The notes beneath the pieces are model-generated. The model was not told the origin of the DNA. It saw nothing but the letters and a program-made list of their open reading frames with translations, and did not search any database. The position numbers and the translations under genes are program-made. Positions 36,280 through 45,218 of a stretch of 64,000 nucleotides of DNA are shown piece by piece. Each line of letters opens with the position of its first letter. The stretch's first letter is position 1. Source of the DNA: Thalassospira profundimaris (GTDB taxonomy: Bacteria; Pseudomonadota; Alphaproteobacteria; Rhodospirillales; Thalassospiraceae); contig NZ_JPWF01000008.1 of NCBI RefSeq assembly GCF_003326675.1, forward strand, positions 1 through 64,000. The letters are read 5' to 3'.

Positions 36280-39200
36280 TCAGTGCGGTCGTGGTGGAAG
36301 CGCCAAAATGCGATCTGAGCAGTTGTTCATCATCCAAAAGTCAAGACCATCAATTCTTACGAATTGGGTGTTGACCTCGTATGGGGGGAAGCGCATCCAC
36401 CAATAAATTTCTTTGCTTATGTACAATTCGTCAATGGATATCTGCCTAGTGGTAGGCGCTGGCCATTTCAGAAGCTCACGCAACCGCTCCATGTTTGTTG
36501 AGAGAAAAGCCCTGCGCCTCTCGATCTTGGCAAACTGCCCCCTGTCAGGGGAAATCCCAAAAATCCGCTCGCGCAATCGTCTTGCATCCTTTGGGCAAAA
36601 GGGAGGTTGGTTGTACTTACATTCGCCAACTAGCCACTTTCCCTCTTGCGGCCAGTAAGCGAGGACGTCGAAGTCACCAACATCGTCAAATTTTTCCTCC
36701 GGAAAACGGCGATTAAAGTCGATGCCTTTAACGGAGAACGAGGTGTAACTCGAGACGATTTCGAAAGCCAAGTGCTCTAGCCCCTTTTCATGAGCTTGCT
36801 TAATCGTCCGGACCTGCTTCTGGATCGATGGCCAATCATAGTCAGCCGGTAGGTAGCCACTCATGACGTTTCCCGCCCAAATTTTTTGTGCGTTCTGCGC
36901 AGATGCTGCGCCCCAAATTAGGATATCTTGGTCTAGGGGAACTAGTGGCTTGATTGTATATCGTCCGCCGCGTTTTTTATGCTCCCAAATGGGGACATCC
37001 CCTTCGTCGACATCCTTCCCGATCAGCCTCCGAATCTCGGTCGGGCGCAGGCTAAGGAATTGAACGATGCTATCCGCCTCATCTGCGCTTATTCCGTCAA
37101 TGAACGAGCAGAGCGCCTGCACAATGTTGCTCTTTGTTTCACGGTAGGAAAGTTGGAAACTCGATCTCCCATGAAGTGTTTCCCACTGCATCAAGACTGA
37201 CAGAGCGTCCATCATGTGGCTGAAGCTGAACTGAGTATCTCTGAGGAAAGCTGCATCAAAATCCTCTTTGTATCCATTATCGGCATTCTGCGGCATTGTA
37301 TCAGCGCTGGAATCGAGGTCGATACCTAGGCTGTAGCTCGCCTGTTCTCGTTTGAACGCCTCTTCCTGGGCCACCTGTTGGTCGGAATAAAAGACGTTCG
37401 GCACCAATTCCTCGCTGATTTCGATCCCTCCGGTAGCGATTCCGTTGTGAAGCGCGTCGCTGGCGCTGTAAAGGACCAGAAGCCAGTCGACATGCGCTAG
37501 AAGTTGTAGGATGTCGTCATCAGACGGCATAACGTCCTGTGTCGACGGCAGGCTGAGGGAGCTCTCCAACAGAAAGCGGAGATTGCGACTTTCTGTTACG
37601 AGGTCGTGAAGGGCATCAGCAAAAGCTTGTTCTCGATCATAACTGACTTCGTGCCTAAGACTTTGTTCCAGGCGATCTCGTGTTCGCTGAAATTTTACAG
37701 ACCACGCGTCATGTTGGGCGACGCAGTACGACAGCACCCGATTCTTGTTGAAGCGACCAATTTGCTTGTGAAGTTGATCACGAAAGGCATTGCGTGCCAA
37801 ATCGATCAACCTTTTTGCCTCATCGAGCTCAAATCGGCCGGGCTTGATACCGTGCTCTTTAAAGATGATCGCAATGGCTTTACGAGCAAGCTTGAACATA
37901 TCTGGTCGTGGTTTTTGCGGATCAACGAAGTCTGGGACATCGACGATTCGCGAGGATCGTGAGAGCATGAACCGTGGTTTGCCCGGCGCCACCGACCGCA
38001 CCTTCTGCATCAGCATTGCGTCCATGGGCTCTCCGAGAAATGCTGCCATTCCTTCCAAGATGGAACAGGCGCAACTGACCTCGAAGCTGTTGTCGACCGG
38101 ATCTTCAAAGTGGGCCAGAGCAGATGAAAGATTTATGGAAACACCGACTCTTATGGATGTGTCGTCGCTACCGTCGTCGATCTGCTCCCATCCTTGAAGT
38201 AAGGGTATATCGTCACCTTCAACCTGTGGTCCAGACGCAAGCATTTCCGCGTTAGCCCTGAGTTCGACAATGATCCGATGCCGGTGAAACATCTCGGCGG
38301 CCTCGAAATCACCCCGCATGCGGTAAATGGCGTCGGCAACACAGTGCGTGAAGAGTTCTAATACTCTGATGTCCAAGTTATCAAGCTCAAGTTGAATGTG
38401 GTGGACGAGAAGCAATGTGCATCCTGACACCGTCATTGCCCAAGCCTGCGTGGGCTGTGCCTTCGAGGTCATATCCAGAATTCCATCCTCGCCAGGCTCA
38501 ATGACCCAACTCCTTGGCTCATCGTTTGGGAAACATGCCGGTGCTATGCTCCAGAATTTGGTTAACTCCTCGTATCGCCAGTTCGATCCACTGTGCGGAT
38601 CGATCATGACGAGGTTCGGTTCAATCGCTCCATCTATCAGGACGCCATGGGAATAGCGAAACGCTGCAAATTTGTCCGTGAGGCTAAGGAGGCCCAGGTG
38701 GAGGGCGCCTTGATTTGCCTTGATATAAGCCCAAAACCGATCGAACTCAGACAGGTCCTTAATTGAGTCGAAAATCGACACCAAATCAGCAATTGGAAGA
38801 ATCTGAGCAGATTTCGTTTCGGGAGGTATAAAGTTGCTTCCCTCAGTAGATTCCTGCGGTAAGGCGGCCAGAATCACGATCTCGTCCGGCTTTATGGCGT
38901 TGCCATCGACGCCCGAAAATTGGAGACCTTGGCTTGTGCCGTCAATCTGGATCCCCCAGTCCTGGCGAGTTACCAGATCTAGAAGCTCGGCCTCGATCGC
39001 GGGAAGGCGCTCTAAATCGCCCTTGCTCAAGATGACGACGAAATAAAAGCAGCTATCACCCCGTAAGAAAGCGGCGAAAAGCGTCGGTATAATTCTATTC
39101 TCGTCACGAACCCAGAATGGTCCCCTGATAATCGTACCGTCAGCTATTCTGCTAGCGAGAAATTCGCTGACCTGTTGCGTGAAATTGTAATGCCCCCTGA

Positions 39201-40146
39201 AAGGTAAGGCTTCCGCCCGATGCCCCCAAAAGTCGACGATGTTGGTTACAGCGCATCTTGGTGCTACCGGGAATAGAAGCTCACCGATCTTAACAAAAAG
39301 AGCTGGGAGCAGTTTGCCGGTCATCAAGGCATCCCCAAAGCCGAAGAAGCTCTTTGGAAAGTCCGATTTTCCAAGCTCCACAACCAATTCCGAGCTGAAT
39401 TGCCCGGGTCTTGTGAAACTGGTTCCAACAGAAAGAAGTGTCGCCCGGCACACTTGCCAAAATGGTTCCGGGGGAATCTCGATATGCCCCGGAGAAATGC
39501 CGTCTATGTCACCGACGAGCGATTTATCGATGGAAGTTAAAATGCTATCTTGCAGAAGGACCCCGGCAAACATGTCGTCCAAAGCGGCCTGCTTATCTGC
39601 ATTCGTGAGGCGAAAGGCTTCGATGTAATCCGGAACGCGCTCAAGCGAGGTGCCATAAAACAGGCGCAGTGCTCGCCCCTGCCAGTAACTCTTGACTTCG
39701 CCCCAATCTGCTTCGGGAACATAGTCCTCAAGCATAGGAAACGACGGAAGCAGTTCGTGGATGTGTGTTAAAGCCTCACAAAATGTTTTATAGTCCTTCA
39801 CTCTGGATTCAGACTTAAATCGATTTGGTGAAATTGCAGCAAAAATGCCGAACGCAAACAGGTGTTTGATCTGGCTTGAAATATTCGGAAGCCAAAGATC
39901 TGAAACGCCGAGTGTCAGAATGACGTCTTCAGCGGAATACGCTGTGAATAGCGCCTCCAACGAGGACCGCACTTTATTAAATTGCAGGTCGTGAGGATCG
40001 TCGGCGGGCGAAGACGAGCCTATCATGCCAAGAACCTGGTGGAGATTAGGAGGCGTCGGTTCCTCAAAACCGGACCGTAAGCAGCATTTTTTATATTTCT
40101 TGCCGCTCCCACAGGGGCACGGATCATTCCGACCAATTTTGCTCAC
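36280..40146 (-). CDS. Giant SEC-C / PD-(D/E)XK-like nuclease protein
   Basis: 1288 residues. The N terminus is a textbook SEC-C zinc motif (C10, C12, C21, C22 in [16 protein letters not shown]). A long middle of unknown fold, rich in helices and without clear ATPase motifs, fills about residues 30-1100. Near the C terminus [20 protein letters not shown] followed by K gives the D-Xn-E-x-K pattern (D1158, E1175, K1177), the hallmark of restriction-like nucleases; a Glu about 30 residues earlier may complete it. GTG start with a GGAGG site 8 bp upstream. Lies in island cargo, 170 bp after the PIN gene on the same strand. Function unassigned; a defence nuclease is an inference. Confidence 0.75.
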   Translation of the reverse strand: MSKIGRNDPCPCGSGKKYKKCCLRSGFEEPTPPNLHQVLGMIGSSSPADDPHDLQFNKVRSSLEALFTAYSAEDVILTLGVSDLWLPNISSQIKHLFAFGIFAAISPNRFKSESRVKDYKTFCEALTHIHELLPSFPMLEDYVPEADWGEVKSYWQGRALRLFYGTSLERVPDYIEAFRLTNADKQAALDDMFAGVLLQDSILTSIDKSLVGDIDGISPGHIEIPPEPFWQVCRATLLSVGTSFTRPGQFSSELVVELGKSDFPKSFFGFGDALMTGKLLPALFVKIGELLFPVAPRCAVTNIVDFWGHRAEALPFRGHYNFTQQVSEFLASRIADGTIIRGPFWVRDENRIIPTLFAAFLRGDSCFYFVVILSKGDLERLPAIEAELLDLVTRQDWGIQIDGTSQGLQFSGVDGNAIKPDEIVILAALPQESTEGSNFIPPETKSAQILPIADLVSIFDSIKDLSEFDRFWAYIKANQGALHLGLLSLTDKFAAFRYSHGVLIDGAIEPNLVMIDPHSGSNWRYEELTKFWSIAPACFPNDEPRSWVIEPGEDGILDMTSKAQPTQAWAMTVSGCTLLLVHHIQLELDNLDIRVLELFTHCVADAIYRMRGDFEAAEMFHRHRIIVELRANAEMLASGPQVEGDDIPLLQGWEQIDDGSDDTSIRVGVSINLSSALAHFEDPVDNSFEVSCACSILEGMAAFLGEPMDAMLMQKVRSVAPGKPRFMLSRSSRIVDVPDFVDPQKPRPDMFKLARKAIAIIFKEHGIKPGRFELDEAKRLIDLARNAFRDQLHKQIGRFNKNRVLSYCVAQHDAWSVKFQRTRDRLEQSLRHEVSYDREQAFADALHDLVTESRNLRFLLESSLSLPSTQDVMPSDDDILQLLAHVDWLLVLYSASDALHNGIATGGIEISEELVPNVFYSDQQVAQEEAFKREQASYSLGIDLDSSADTMPQNADNGYKEDFDAAFLRDTQFSFSHMMDALSVLMQWETLHGRSSFQLSYRETKSNIVQALCSFIDGISADEADSIVQFLSLRPTEIRRLIGKDVDEGDVPIWEHKKRGGRYTIKPLVPLDQDILIWGAASAQNAQKIWAGNVMSGYLPADYDWPSIQKQVRTIKQAHEKGLEHLAFEIVSSYTSFSVKGIDFNRRFPEEKFDDVGDFDVLAYWPQEGKWLVGECKYNQPPFCPKDARRLRERIFGISPDRGQFAKIERRRAFLSTNMERLRELLKWPAPTTRQISIDELYISKEIYWWMRFPPYEVNTQFVRIDGLDFWMMNNCSDRILALPPRPH

Positions 40147-40316
40147 ACTGTTCCTCCGGTCATTAGTAGTTATGATTGTACGCTCATCAAGCCTAGAGCA
40201 TTGGTCGGCATCCTCCTAAAGCGGTGTTACTGATTTTGTTCATTAAAGTTCCTTAACGGACAAATTCACAGCCGAAACAATTGCTGTAATCTCGGTAATA
40301 TAGCCAGCATGCACTT

Positions 40317-41201
40317 TCACGAACCAATATAGGGTTTGGTCCCGTTGTTTAGCGCGGCAAGGGCTTTCTGCTCTTCCGCTACTTTGTCTGATGCATAGAT
40401 CAGAAACTGTTGGATGTCCGGCCAAACATCGCCGATCCCCTGCCCAATGGATTTGATCACGGCACTAAAACGCGCGCGGCTCTCAGGATGGGCCAAGACA
40501 AAGATCACCCCAACCAACAGCAACAGCTTCATCCAGTCAGGCATTCGTGCGGCCATATCGCGAAAAAACAGCATGACTTTTCTCAGGACCGAAAGGCTTA
40601 TGTTGGAAATAACAACACCGCCAACTTTGATCGAAACTGAATAGCTTGCTGACCGGGCATAGGCGCGGATTGTCATCACCAGTTTTCGTTCAAGCCTAGT
40701 ACCACCAAGCGCATCAATATCTTTATCGTTGCTTAAAATGCCTAGCGCGGATATGGCGTTTTGTAGTTGCACATAAGGTGCATACTTGGGGTCCAAACTC
40801 TTTGTCGTGACCTCCTGCGCTTGATCAAATCGCGCGTCAAATATGATAGCCGCCTTATAGCTTTTCCAACTGGATCGCAAAGCCTCCTGCGATATTTTCT
40901 TTTTTTGCGATACCTGCGGAATGGTGCTTGTAAGCATCTCAGTTTCAAGCCAGCTCGGCGCGCAAAGCCTTACGACACCTGATTTAACGACCTCCTGAAG
41001 GGCGGTTTGTTCGAGGTGAGGGTTTTGATGCTTGTGCAGCAAGTCGCCAATAGCGATGTTTGCATCAAGCACGATATCGAACCTTGGTAGCTGCCCTGTC
41101 GCTTGCTCAAGAGCAGGATGTAAATCAATAAGCTGGCGCAAAGAACTCAGAATGGCTGAGTCGAGATAATTCGCCGGTTGATATGATTGCGAATCAAGCA
41201 T
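40317..41201 (-). CDS. PIN-domain ribonuclease-like protein with membrane segment
   Basis: 294 residues. PIN-fold acidic residues: D46 in VLDANIAI, E86 in APSWLETEML, and D159/D161/D163 in LSNDKDIDALGG. A hydrophobic helix at about 223-238 (WMKLLLLVGVIFVLAHP) and an amphipathic tail follow, so the nuclease domain may be tethered to the inner membrane. ATG at 41201 with AAGGGAG ribosome site. Unlike VapC toxins it is twice as long and has no small antitoxin gene adjacent. It may pair with the downstream SEC-C nuclease. Confidence 0.7.
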   Translation of the reverse strand: MLDSQSYQPANYLDSAILSSLRQLIDLHPALEQATGQLPRFDIVLDANIAIGDLLHKHQNPHLEQTALQEVVKSGVVRLCAPSWLETEMLTSTIPQVSQKKKISQEALRSSWKSYKAAIIFDARFDQAQEVTTKSLDPKYAPYVQLQNAISALGILSNDKDIDALGGTRLERKLVMTIRAYARSASYSVSIKVGGVVISNISLSVLRKVMLFFRDMAARMPDWMKLLLLVGVIFVLAHPESRARFSAVIKSIGQGIGDVWPDIQQFLIYASDKVAEEQKALAALNNGTKPYIGS

Positions 41202-41821
41202 TGCGCCGCTCCCTTTCTATCCACTGGCCCATAGTGCATCCTGAAAGCACTAGGTATCCGTCAAGTGTAAAACGCCAAAAAGCCTAACAGCACATTTCGA
41301 TATTTTCTTTGGGTTTTCTGATGCTTGGGCCTGCTCTCGATGAATTCATGTCCCTGACATTACCACAATCACATCTGAATTATAGGTTGTATCTCCCTGG
41401 GTATGCCTCTCTTTTTGCTTTCATGGAGGGCATTCAATGCAGAACCAAATTGATCTGGAGACACTTCTCAAGTAGGCGCTTAAACAGGCCATGAGAGATC
41501 GCAGATACTTCTATGTTTCGTGCTATCTCAAACCTGCTATTGAAACACTCCAAGAGTAAAAAGAAGTGAAAAAAGCGTTCTGATATCAAGTTGTAACATT
41601 GAGCAAACACAGACTGCCCGGCACGTTGCCGGGTAGGTTCTTGAGAGGGTGATATCGTCAAACACTAACGCATCAATTTTGACGTATTAACCGGTATTTT
41701 CGACGTTAACGTATCATTTTTGCGACATTATCTCAGGCACCTAATAGCAGTCATTATCAGTAGCGCACCTGTTTGGCTGATTCGCGAACACCCTCAGCAC
41801 TCAGACTCGGCTTACTAGCAT
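41202..41821. other. Intergenic, PIN upstream region with AT-rich repeats
   Basis: 620 bp with no convincing gene. A plus-strand segment near 41436-41560 reads like a decayed peptide (two in-frame stops). It also holds the direct repeats described at 41667-41725. Promoter(s) for the PIN gene are expected here. Confidence 0.4.
41667..41725. repeat. AT-rich direct repeats, possible operator array
   Basis: TAACGCATCAATTTTGACG at 41667 and TAACGTATCATTTTTGCGA at 41707 share 15 or more of 19 positions at 40-bp spacing. A related segment (ATTTTCGACGTTAACG) lies between. Such phased copies near an XRE gene may be its operator. Confidence 0.4.
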
Positions 41822-42190
41822 TTAGTCATCATCGAATACCGGCGCAGTATCATCGAAACCTGTCCAAACTGGCACCTCACTTTTGCTCCGAACACGCTGG
41901 CGATCTGCAATTGGCCGAGCACGACGTGGCGCAAACGGGCTGTCACGTGGTTCCGGAATATAGGCGGCCATTGCCTCGACCAGGTTCATCGCTTTGAGAA
42001 CGCGCAGGAATGTATCGAGTGTGGCGCCCTTGCCATTGAGCAAGCGGCTGAGAGTTGGAACAGATATACCGGCTTCATCGGCGAGTTCCTGCTGGGTAAG
42101 TTCAAGATGAATCCGGTATCGATTCAGTCGCTGCGCAATATCCTGATGGATCTGGTGGGTGGAAGCGATCTGATAGTCGAGTTTAGACAT
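41822..42190 (-). CDS. XRE-family transcriptional regulator (HipB-like)
   Basis: 122 residues. Helix-turn-helix in LTQQELADEAGISVPTLSRL with the antitoxin-type continuation LLNGKGATLDTFLRVLKAMN and a Pro/Arg-rich C-terminal tail. This architecture is common for HipB-like partners of HipA-type kinases, but no toxin gene lies next to it. ATG at 42190 (MSKLDYQIAS); the frame opens 9 codons earlier. It follows the NagA-like gene by 68 bp in the same direction and has a decayed second copy at 46.7 kb. Confidence 0.8.
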   Translation of the reverse strand: MSKLDYQIASTHQIHQDIAQRLNRYRIHLELTQQELADEAGISVPTLSRLLNGKGATLDTFLRVLKAMNLVEAMAAYIPEPRDSPFAPRRARPIADRQRVRSKSEVPVWTGFDDTAPVFDDD

Positions 42191-42258
42191 GATCCGGTTT
42201 CCTGCGACAGTTTGCATCAGGCCGAGCTGAGCTTGCAGAGCTGCTCACTGTGGTTGTT

Positions 42259-43377
42259 CTAATTCAATTGATGAGTTTCTTTCACGTTGAATTGGTTATC
42301 AAAACTCACCAAATCCGTTCCGTGACCAGCCATAAGTAAACGCTGCTCCCGCCCCACTAGTGCGGCGGGAACCGTGGTTACCATATTAATGGCGCTTGCC
42401 ATGGGCACACCAACTTTTTGAACCATAAACTTCAACCCAGCCTGTATGCTAGAGTTCGCTCCACCTATCGTTCCTGTTTTCGTAACTAGTGAGTCTGTTT
42501 TATCCAGCATGACGTCTTCCAAACAATCGATGCCATCCGTGACTATCGCGTCTGACGGCATAATATCACTTACGAGAAATACTTGATCGGGCCAGCAAGC
42601 CCGCTTGAGGACTTGGATTGTTTCACGTTGGAGGTGGCGTCCATCTGCTATTATCGAGGCCATTCGCGATCGATTGCCAATCAACCAACCAAGCGCATGA
42701 GGCATCCTTGATGAAAGCGGAGGCATTCCATTGAATAAGTGGGTGCAACCGTGTATTGCGGGCGGAGATGACTTTACCCAAGAACAATCTGTGTGGCCTG
42801 CTAAAACAGTCACATTGGACATCGATAACAAATCCTGCAACTCGTTGTATGGTATAATCTCCGGTGCCACGGTTGCGATTACAGGGCAGTATAAAGAAAC
42901 CGCCCGCACGAACTCCACATGAGCTTCACTAGAAGCCTTGATACGTTCGCTTGGGTGGCCCCCCTTAAAGTCCGGATTTATCCACGGACCTTCAACATGA
43001 ACACCGCTAAATCCAAATTTCCCCACTGTCGTTTGAACTACATGCTTGATTTGGTTGAATTTTGTTGATGGAACCGATGTCAAAGCTCCAAACCAACTAG
43101 TAGTTCCTTGTTGTCGAAGGAGCGTTCCGATCTCTTCGATACCGTCTCCGTTCGTGACATTTTCAAACAATGTGTTGCCGATCCCATTGACCTGTAGGTC
43201 CATCCAGCCTGCTGAAAGGTTATGGTTTGTGATGTCGATCAGTTCCTCATGATCGGATAAATCGACCTGATCCATCCTACCAATCGTTTCGATCTTGCCA
43301 TTCACGGTATCAATGTATCCGTGAGGGATTACTTGTTCGTGCGTGTAAATATCTGCATTGATGAAAATCTTGCGCAA
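42259..43377 (-). CDS. NagA-like N-acetylglucosamine-6-phosphate deacetylase
   Basis: Amidohydrolase of 372 residues. NagA hallmarks: GWMDLQVNG (the family's degenerate first metal motif), GVHVEGPWINPDFKGGH (metal Glu), VLAGHTD and CTHLFNGMPPL (metal His residues) and catalytic Asp in FLVSDIMPSD. It should hydrolyse the N-acetyl group of an amino-sugar phosphate or related compound. Last enzyme of a five-gene operon (11 bp after the acyltransferase). No nagB, nagC or PTS genes are nearby, so a role in GlcNAc catabolism is doubtful. Confidence 0.82.
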   Translation of the reverse strand: MRKIFINADIYTHEQVIPHGYIDTVNGKIETIGRMDQVDLSDHEELIDITNHNLSAGWMDLQVNGIGNTLFENVTNGDGIEEIGTLLRQQGTTSWFGALTSVPSTKFNQIKHVVQTTVGKFGFSGVHVEGPWINPDFKGGHPSERIKASSEAHVEFVRAVSLYCPVIATVAPEIIPYNELQDLLSMSNVTVLAGHTDCSWVKSSPPAIHGCTHLFNGMPPLSSRMPHALGWLIGNRSRMASIIADGRHLQRETIQVLKRACWPDQVFLVSDIMPSDAIVTDGIDCLEDVMLDKTDSLVTKTGTIGGANSSIQAGLKFMVQKVGVPMASAINMVTTVPAALVGREQRLLMAGHGTDLVSFDNQFNVKETHQLN

Positions 43378-43388
43378 TTAAGTTCTCC

Positions 43389-43925
43389 CTACCAATTCTC
43401 TTCGTCATTCCATCCTTCTAAGGGATTCCGTTCAATCTTTTGAATCGGACGGCAGGGACTGCCAAATGCCAGAACGCCAGATGGCACGCTATGAAACACC
43501 AATGATCCGGCTCCAATGAATGCCTTATCACCGATACTAACTCCCGCCGTAACCACGCAAGCTGCACTAATGATAACTCCAGATCCAATGATAACCTCTT
43601 TGAACTCTTCTCCAGTATTTCGGAGTGGCCCTTGGTCAGAGCGAATGTGCTCTTGACTTCCGACAAATGTAAGAGGTCCGATTGCCGTAGATTCACCAAT
43701 ATTCACGTCGCCATGACCATATATGACTGTATTTTCGCCAATACTCACACGGTTGCCTAAAGTTATCTTCCCACCATATGATACTAACCTAACACCAGCC
43801 TTGATATTGCAGCCGTTCCCAATTTCAATAACGCCAGTGCGCCCCGCGTTAAGTGAAGCCCGACCGCTTATTTGGGTCGAACTGCCTATGCCAACCGAGC
43901 CTATTTTTTCAAAACCTAGTGACAT
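43389..43925 (-). CDS. Left-handed beta-helix (hexapeptide) acyltransferase
   Basis: 178 residues built almost entirely of hexapeptide repeats (for example GRTGVIEIGNGCNIKAGVRL, GNRVSIGENTVIYGHG) ending in the typical GVLAFGSPCRPIQKI cap of sugar O/N-acetyltransferases. The extended loop around FVGSQEHIRSDQGP lies where the acceptor site usually sits. ATG at 43925 follows the phosphatase-like stop by 2 bp. Paired with a deacetylase in the same operon it suggests editing of an amino-sugar acyl group. Confidence 0.85.
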   Translation of the reverse strand: MSLGFEKIGSVGIGSSTQISGRASLNAGRTGVIEIGNGCNIKAGVRLVSYGGKITLGNRVSIGENTVIYGHGDVNIGESTAIGPLTFVGSQEHIRSDQGPLRNTGEEFKEVIIGSGVIISAACVVTAGVSIGDKAFIGAGSLVFHSVPSGVLAFGSPCRPIQKIERNPLEGWNDEENW

Positions 43926-43927
43926 GA

Positions 43928-44566
43928 TCAGGAAATCTCTGGCGGCGGACGCTGTGTGCGCTGCTCCGTCCACGGGCAGCAAATATCGTTCCGTGTAAAT
44001 TCAACCCATTCGAGATTTTCCCAAGGCCTTTCAAAATATCCACCACCAACGATGGGCTCTCTGCCTCGCAAGACATTCCACATGAGAACCAATGTAGATC
44101 GTGTTCCTACGAAAACACATTGCTCACCCTCTTGCTCAAGGTATGATAGAAAATGCTGTCCGTTTTTATAAAATTCGCTAGGTTCAGTAGCGTTAGGAAT
44201 TTTAAGCATTTGAATTTCGTCCAAGCCCCTCCGCCACCGATCCATCGCCAATGCATGAGCCGGGAACCGTTCTCTTGCTTCGGTGCGGGACAGGCCATCT
44301 AGTATCCCCAAATTGTATGGAGGCAGCAGCTCGGTGACCTCAGGCTCAACATTAATATCGGCACATATAATAGACGCAGTCTCTAAACACTGAGGTTTGG
44401 GTATCACTAAAACTCGGCTAATCTTACCGAAGTAATCTCGCAAGTCTGATGCAAATGTTTTAGCTTGAGTTCGTCCTTTTTCAGTTAGTTGAGATCCACT
44501 TCCCCCATGCCGATCCTGAACATTTTTTTCAGCCTGTGCATGCCGTACTAGGACTATCCTTCTCAT
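43928..44566 (-). CDS. Histidine-phosphatase-superfamily protein with degenerate active site
   Basis: 212 residues. Begins with the phosphoglycerate-mutase-like strand MRRIVLVRHAQAEKN, keeping the R-H phosphate site. Other expected residues are not seen: the second Arg (in the usual SPxxRxxQTA) is Gln or Cys in KPQCLETAS, the acidic donor is Pro in LLPPYNLG, and the second His of the VSHG box is replaced in CVFVGTRSTL. Catalysis is therefore questionable; it may bind a phosphorylated ligand or act on an unusual one. Two bp separate it from both neighbours. Confidence 0.75.
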   Translation of the reverse strand: MRRIVLVRHAQAEKNVQDRHGGSGSQLTEKGRTQAKTFASDLRDYFGKISRVLVIPKPQCLETASIICADINVEPEVTELLPPYNLGILDGLSRTEARERFPAHALAMDRWRRGLDEIQMLKIPNATEPSEFYKNGQHFLSYLEQEGEQCVFVGTRSTLVLMWNVLRGREPIVGGGYFERPWENLEWVEFTRNDICCPWTEQRTQRPPPEIS

Positions 44567-44568
44567 AA

Positions 44569-45210
44569 TCAGATCGTGAGGTATGGGTATTTTTTTAAGT
44601 ACAGGTCTGCGATAACAAACATCTTGTAGTAGTAGGGGTCTACTCGCGGGATGAAGTCTTCCGGAGAAATTTCTTTAGAAATATGGCTCCAGTCTCCAGA
44701 ACGATTTTTTTCAATGCCTGTAACTTCGATAGAAGGTAACTTTCCAGTAAAGAGATCTAACCCCTTGGCGATCGGCAAAGAGATCATTCCGTCTAACTCA
44801 ACTTTATCGAGAACAAGATCCTCAATTTTGGGTGCATTTGGATAGAGAAAGACATGTGCAAATTGCCTATTAATAATCTCGCCAGCTTTAGCTACATCAT
44901 GCTTAACACCCAAACTAATAAGATCTTCGAACGCAACCCGAATTCCAACCTCCTCTTCGATCTCACGCACACCGTCACTGACTTTTTCGCCAGCAGAAAG
45001 ATGACCCGCTGCTGAGATATCCAAGTAGTCCGGAAACAAGGCTTTGTCGGCGGCGCGTTTCTGGACTAGCATGCTTGGCTCTCCGGATAAGCTCAACATC
45101 CAACAGTGGAACGAATGGACCCATAATCCATTGGCTCGAGTCACGCTTTTTGGCGCAGTGCCAAGCGATCTATAGTTCTCGTCGAAATAGTCAAATTGTT
45201 CTTCAGCCAT
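44569..45210 (-). CDS. NUDIX hydrolase (IPP-isomerase-like/YfcD group)
   Basis: 213 residues. Intact Nudix box GHLSAGEKVSDGVREIEEEV then GI, preceded by the YfcD/IDI-like lead FDENYRSLGTAPKS and LWVHSFHCWML. Start at 45210 (MAEEQFDY) has GAGGTGCCAA upstream, 8 bp after the TPR gene's stop; a longer start at 45222 overlaps that stop. Acts on a nucleoside- or prenyl-diphosphate; substrate open. Middle of the five-gene operon. Confidence 0.83.
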   Translation of the reverse strand: MAEEQFDYFDENYRSLGTAPKSVTRANGLWVHSFHCWMLSLSGEPSMLVQKRAADKALFPDYLDISAAGHLSAGEKVSDGVREIEEEVGIRVAFEDLISLGVKHDVAKAGEIINRQFAHVFLYPNAPKIEDLVLDKVELDGMISLPIAKGLDLFTGKLPSIEVTGIEKNRSGDWSHISKEISPEDFIPRVDPYYYKMFVIADLYLKKYPYLTI

Positions 45211-45218
45211 TTGGCACC

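Noticed and set aside
41309-41494. 61-codon plus-strand frame in the PIN upstream region
   Set aside because: No ribosome site or family, biased composition, and it overlaps decayed-looking sequence.
42259-43377. Ordinary GlcNAc catabolism (nag operon)
   Set aside because: No nagB, nagK, nagC or transporter in the neighbourhood; the operon partners are unrelated to that pathway.
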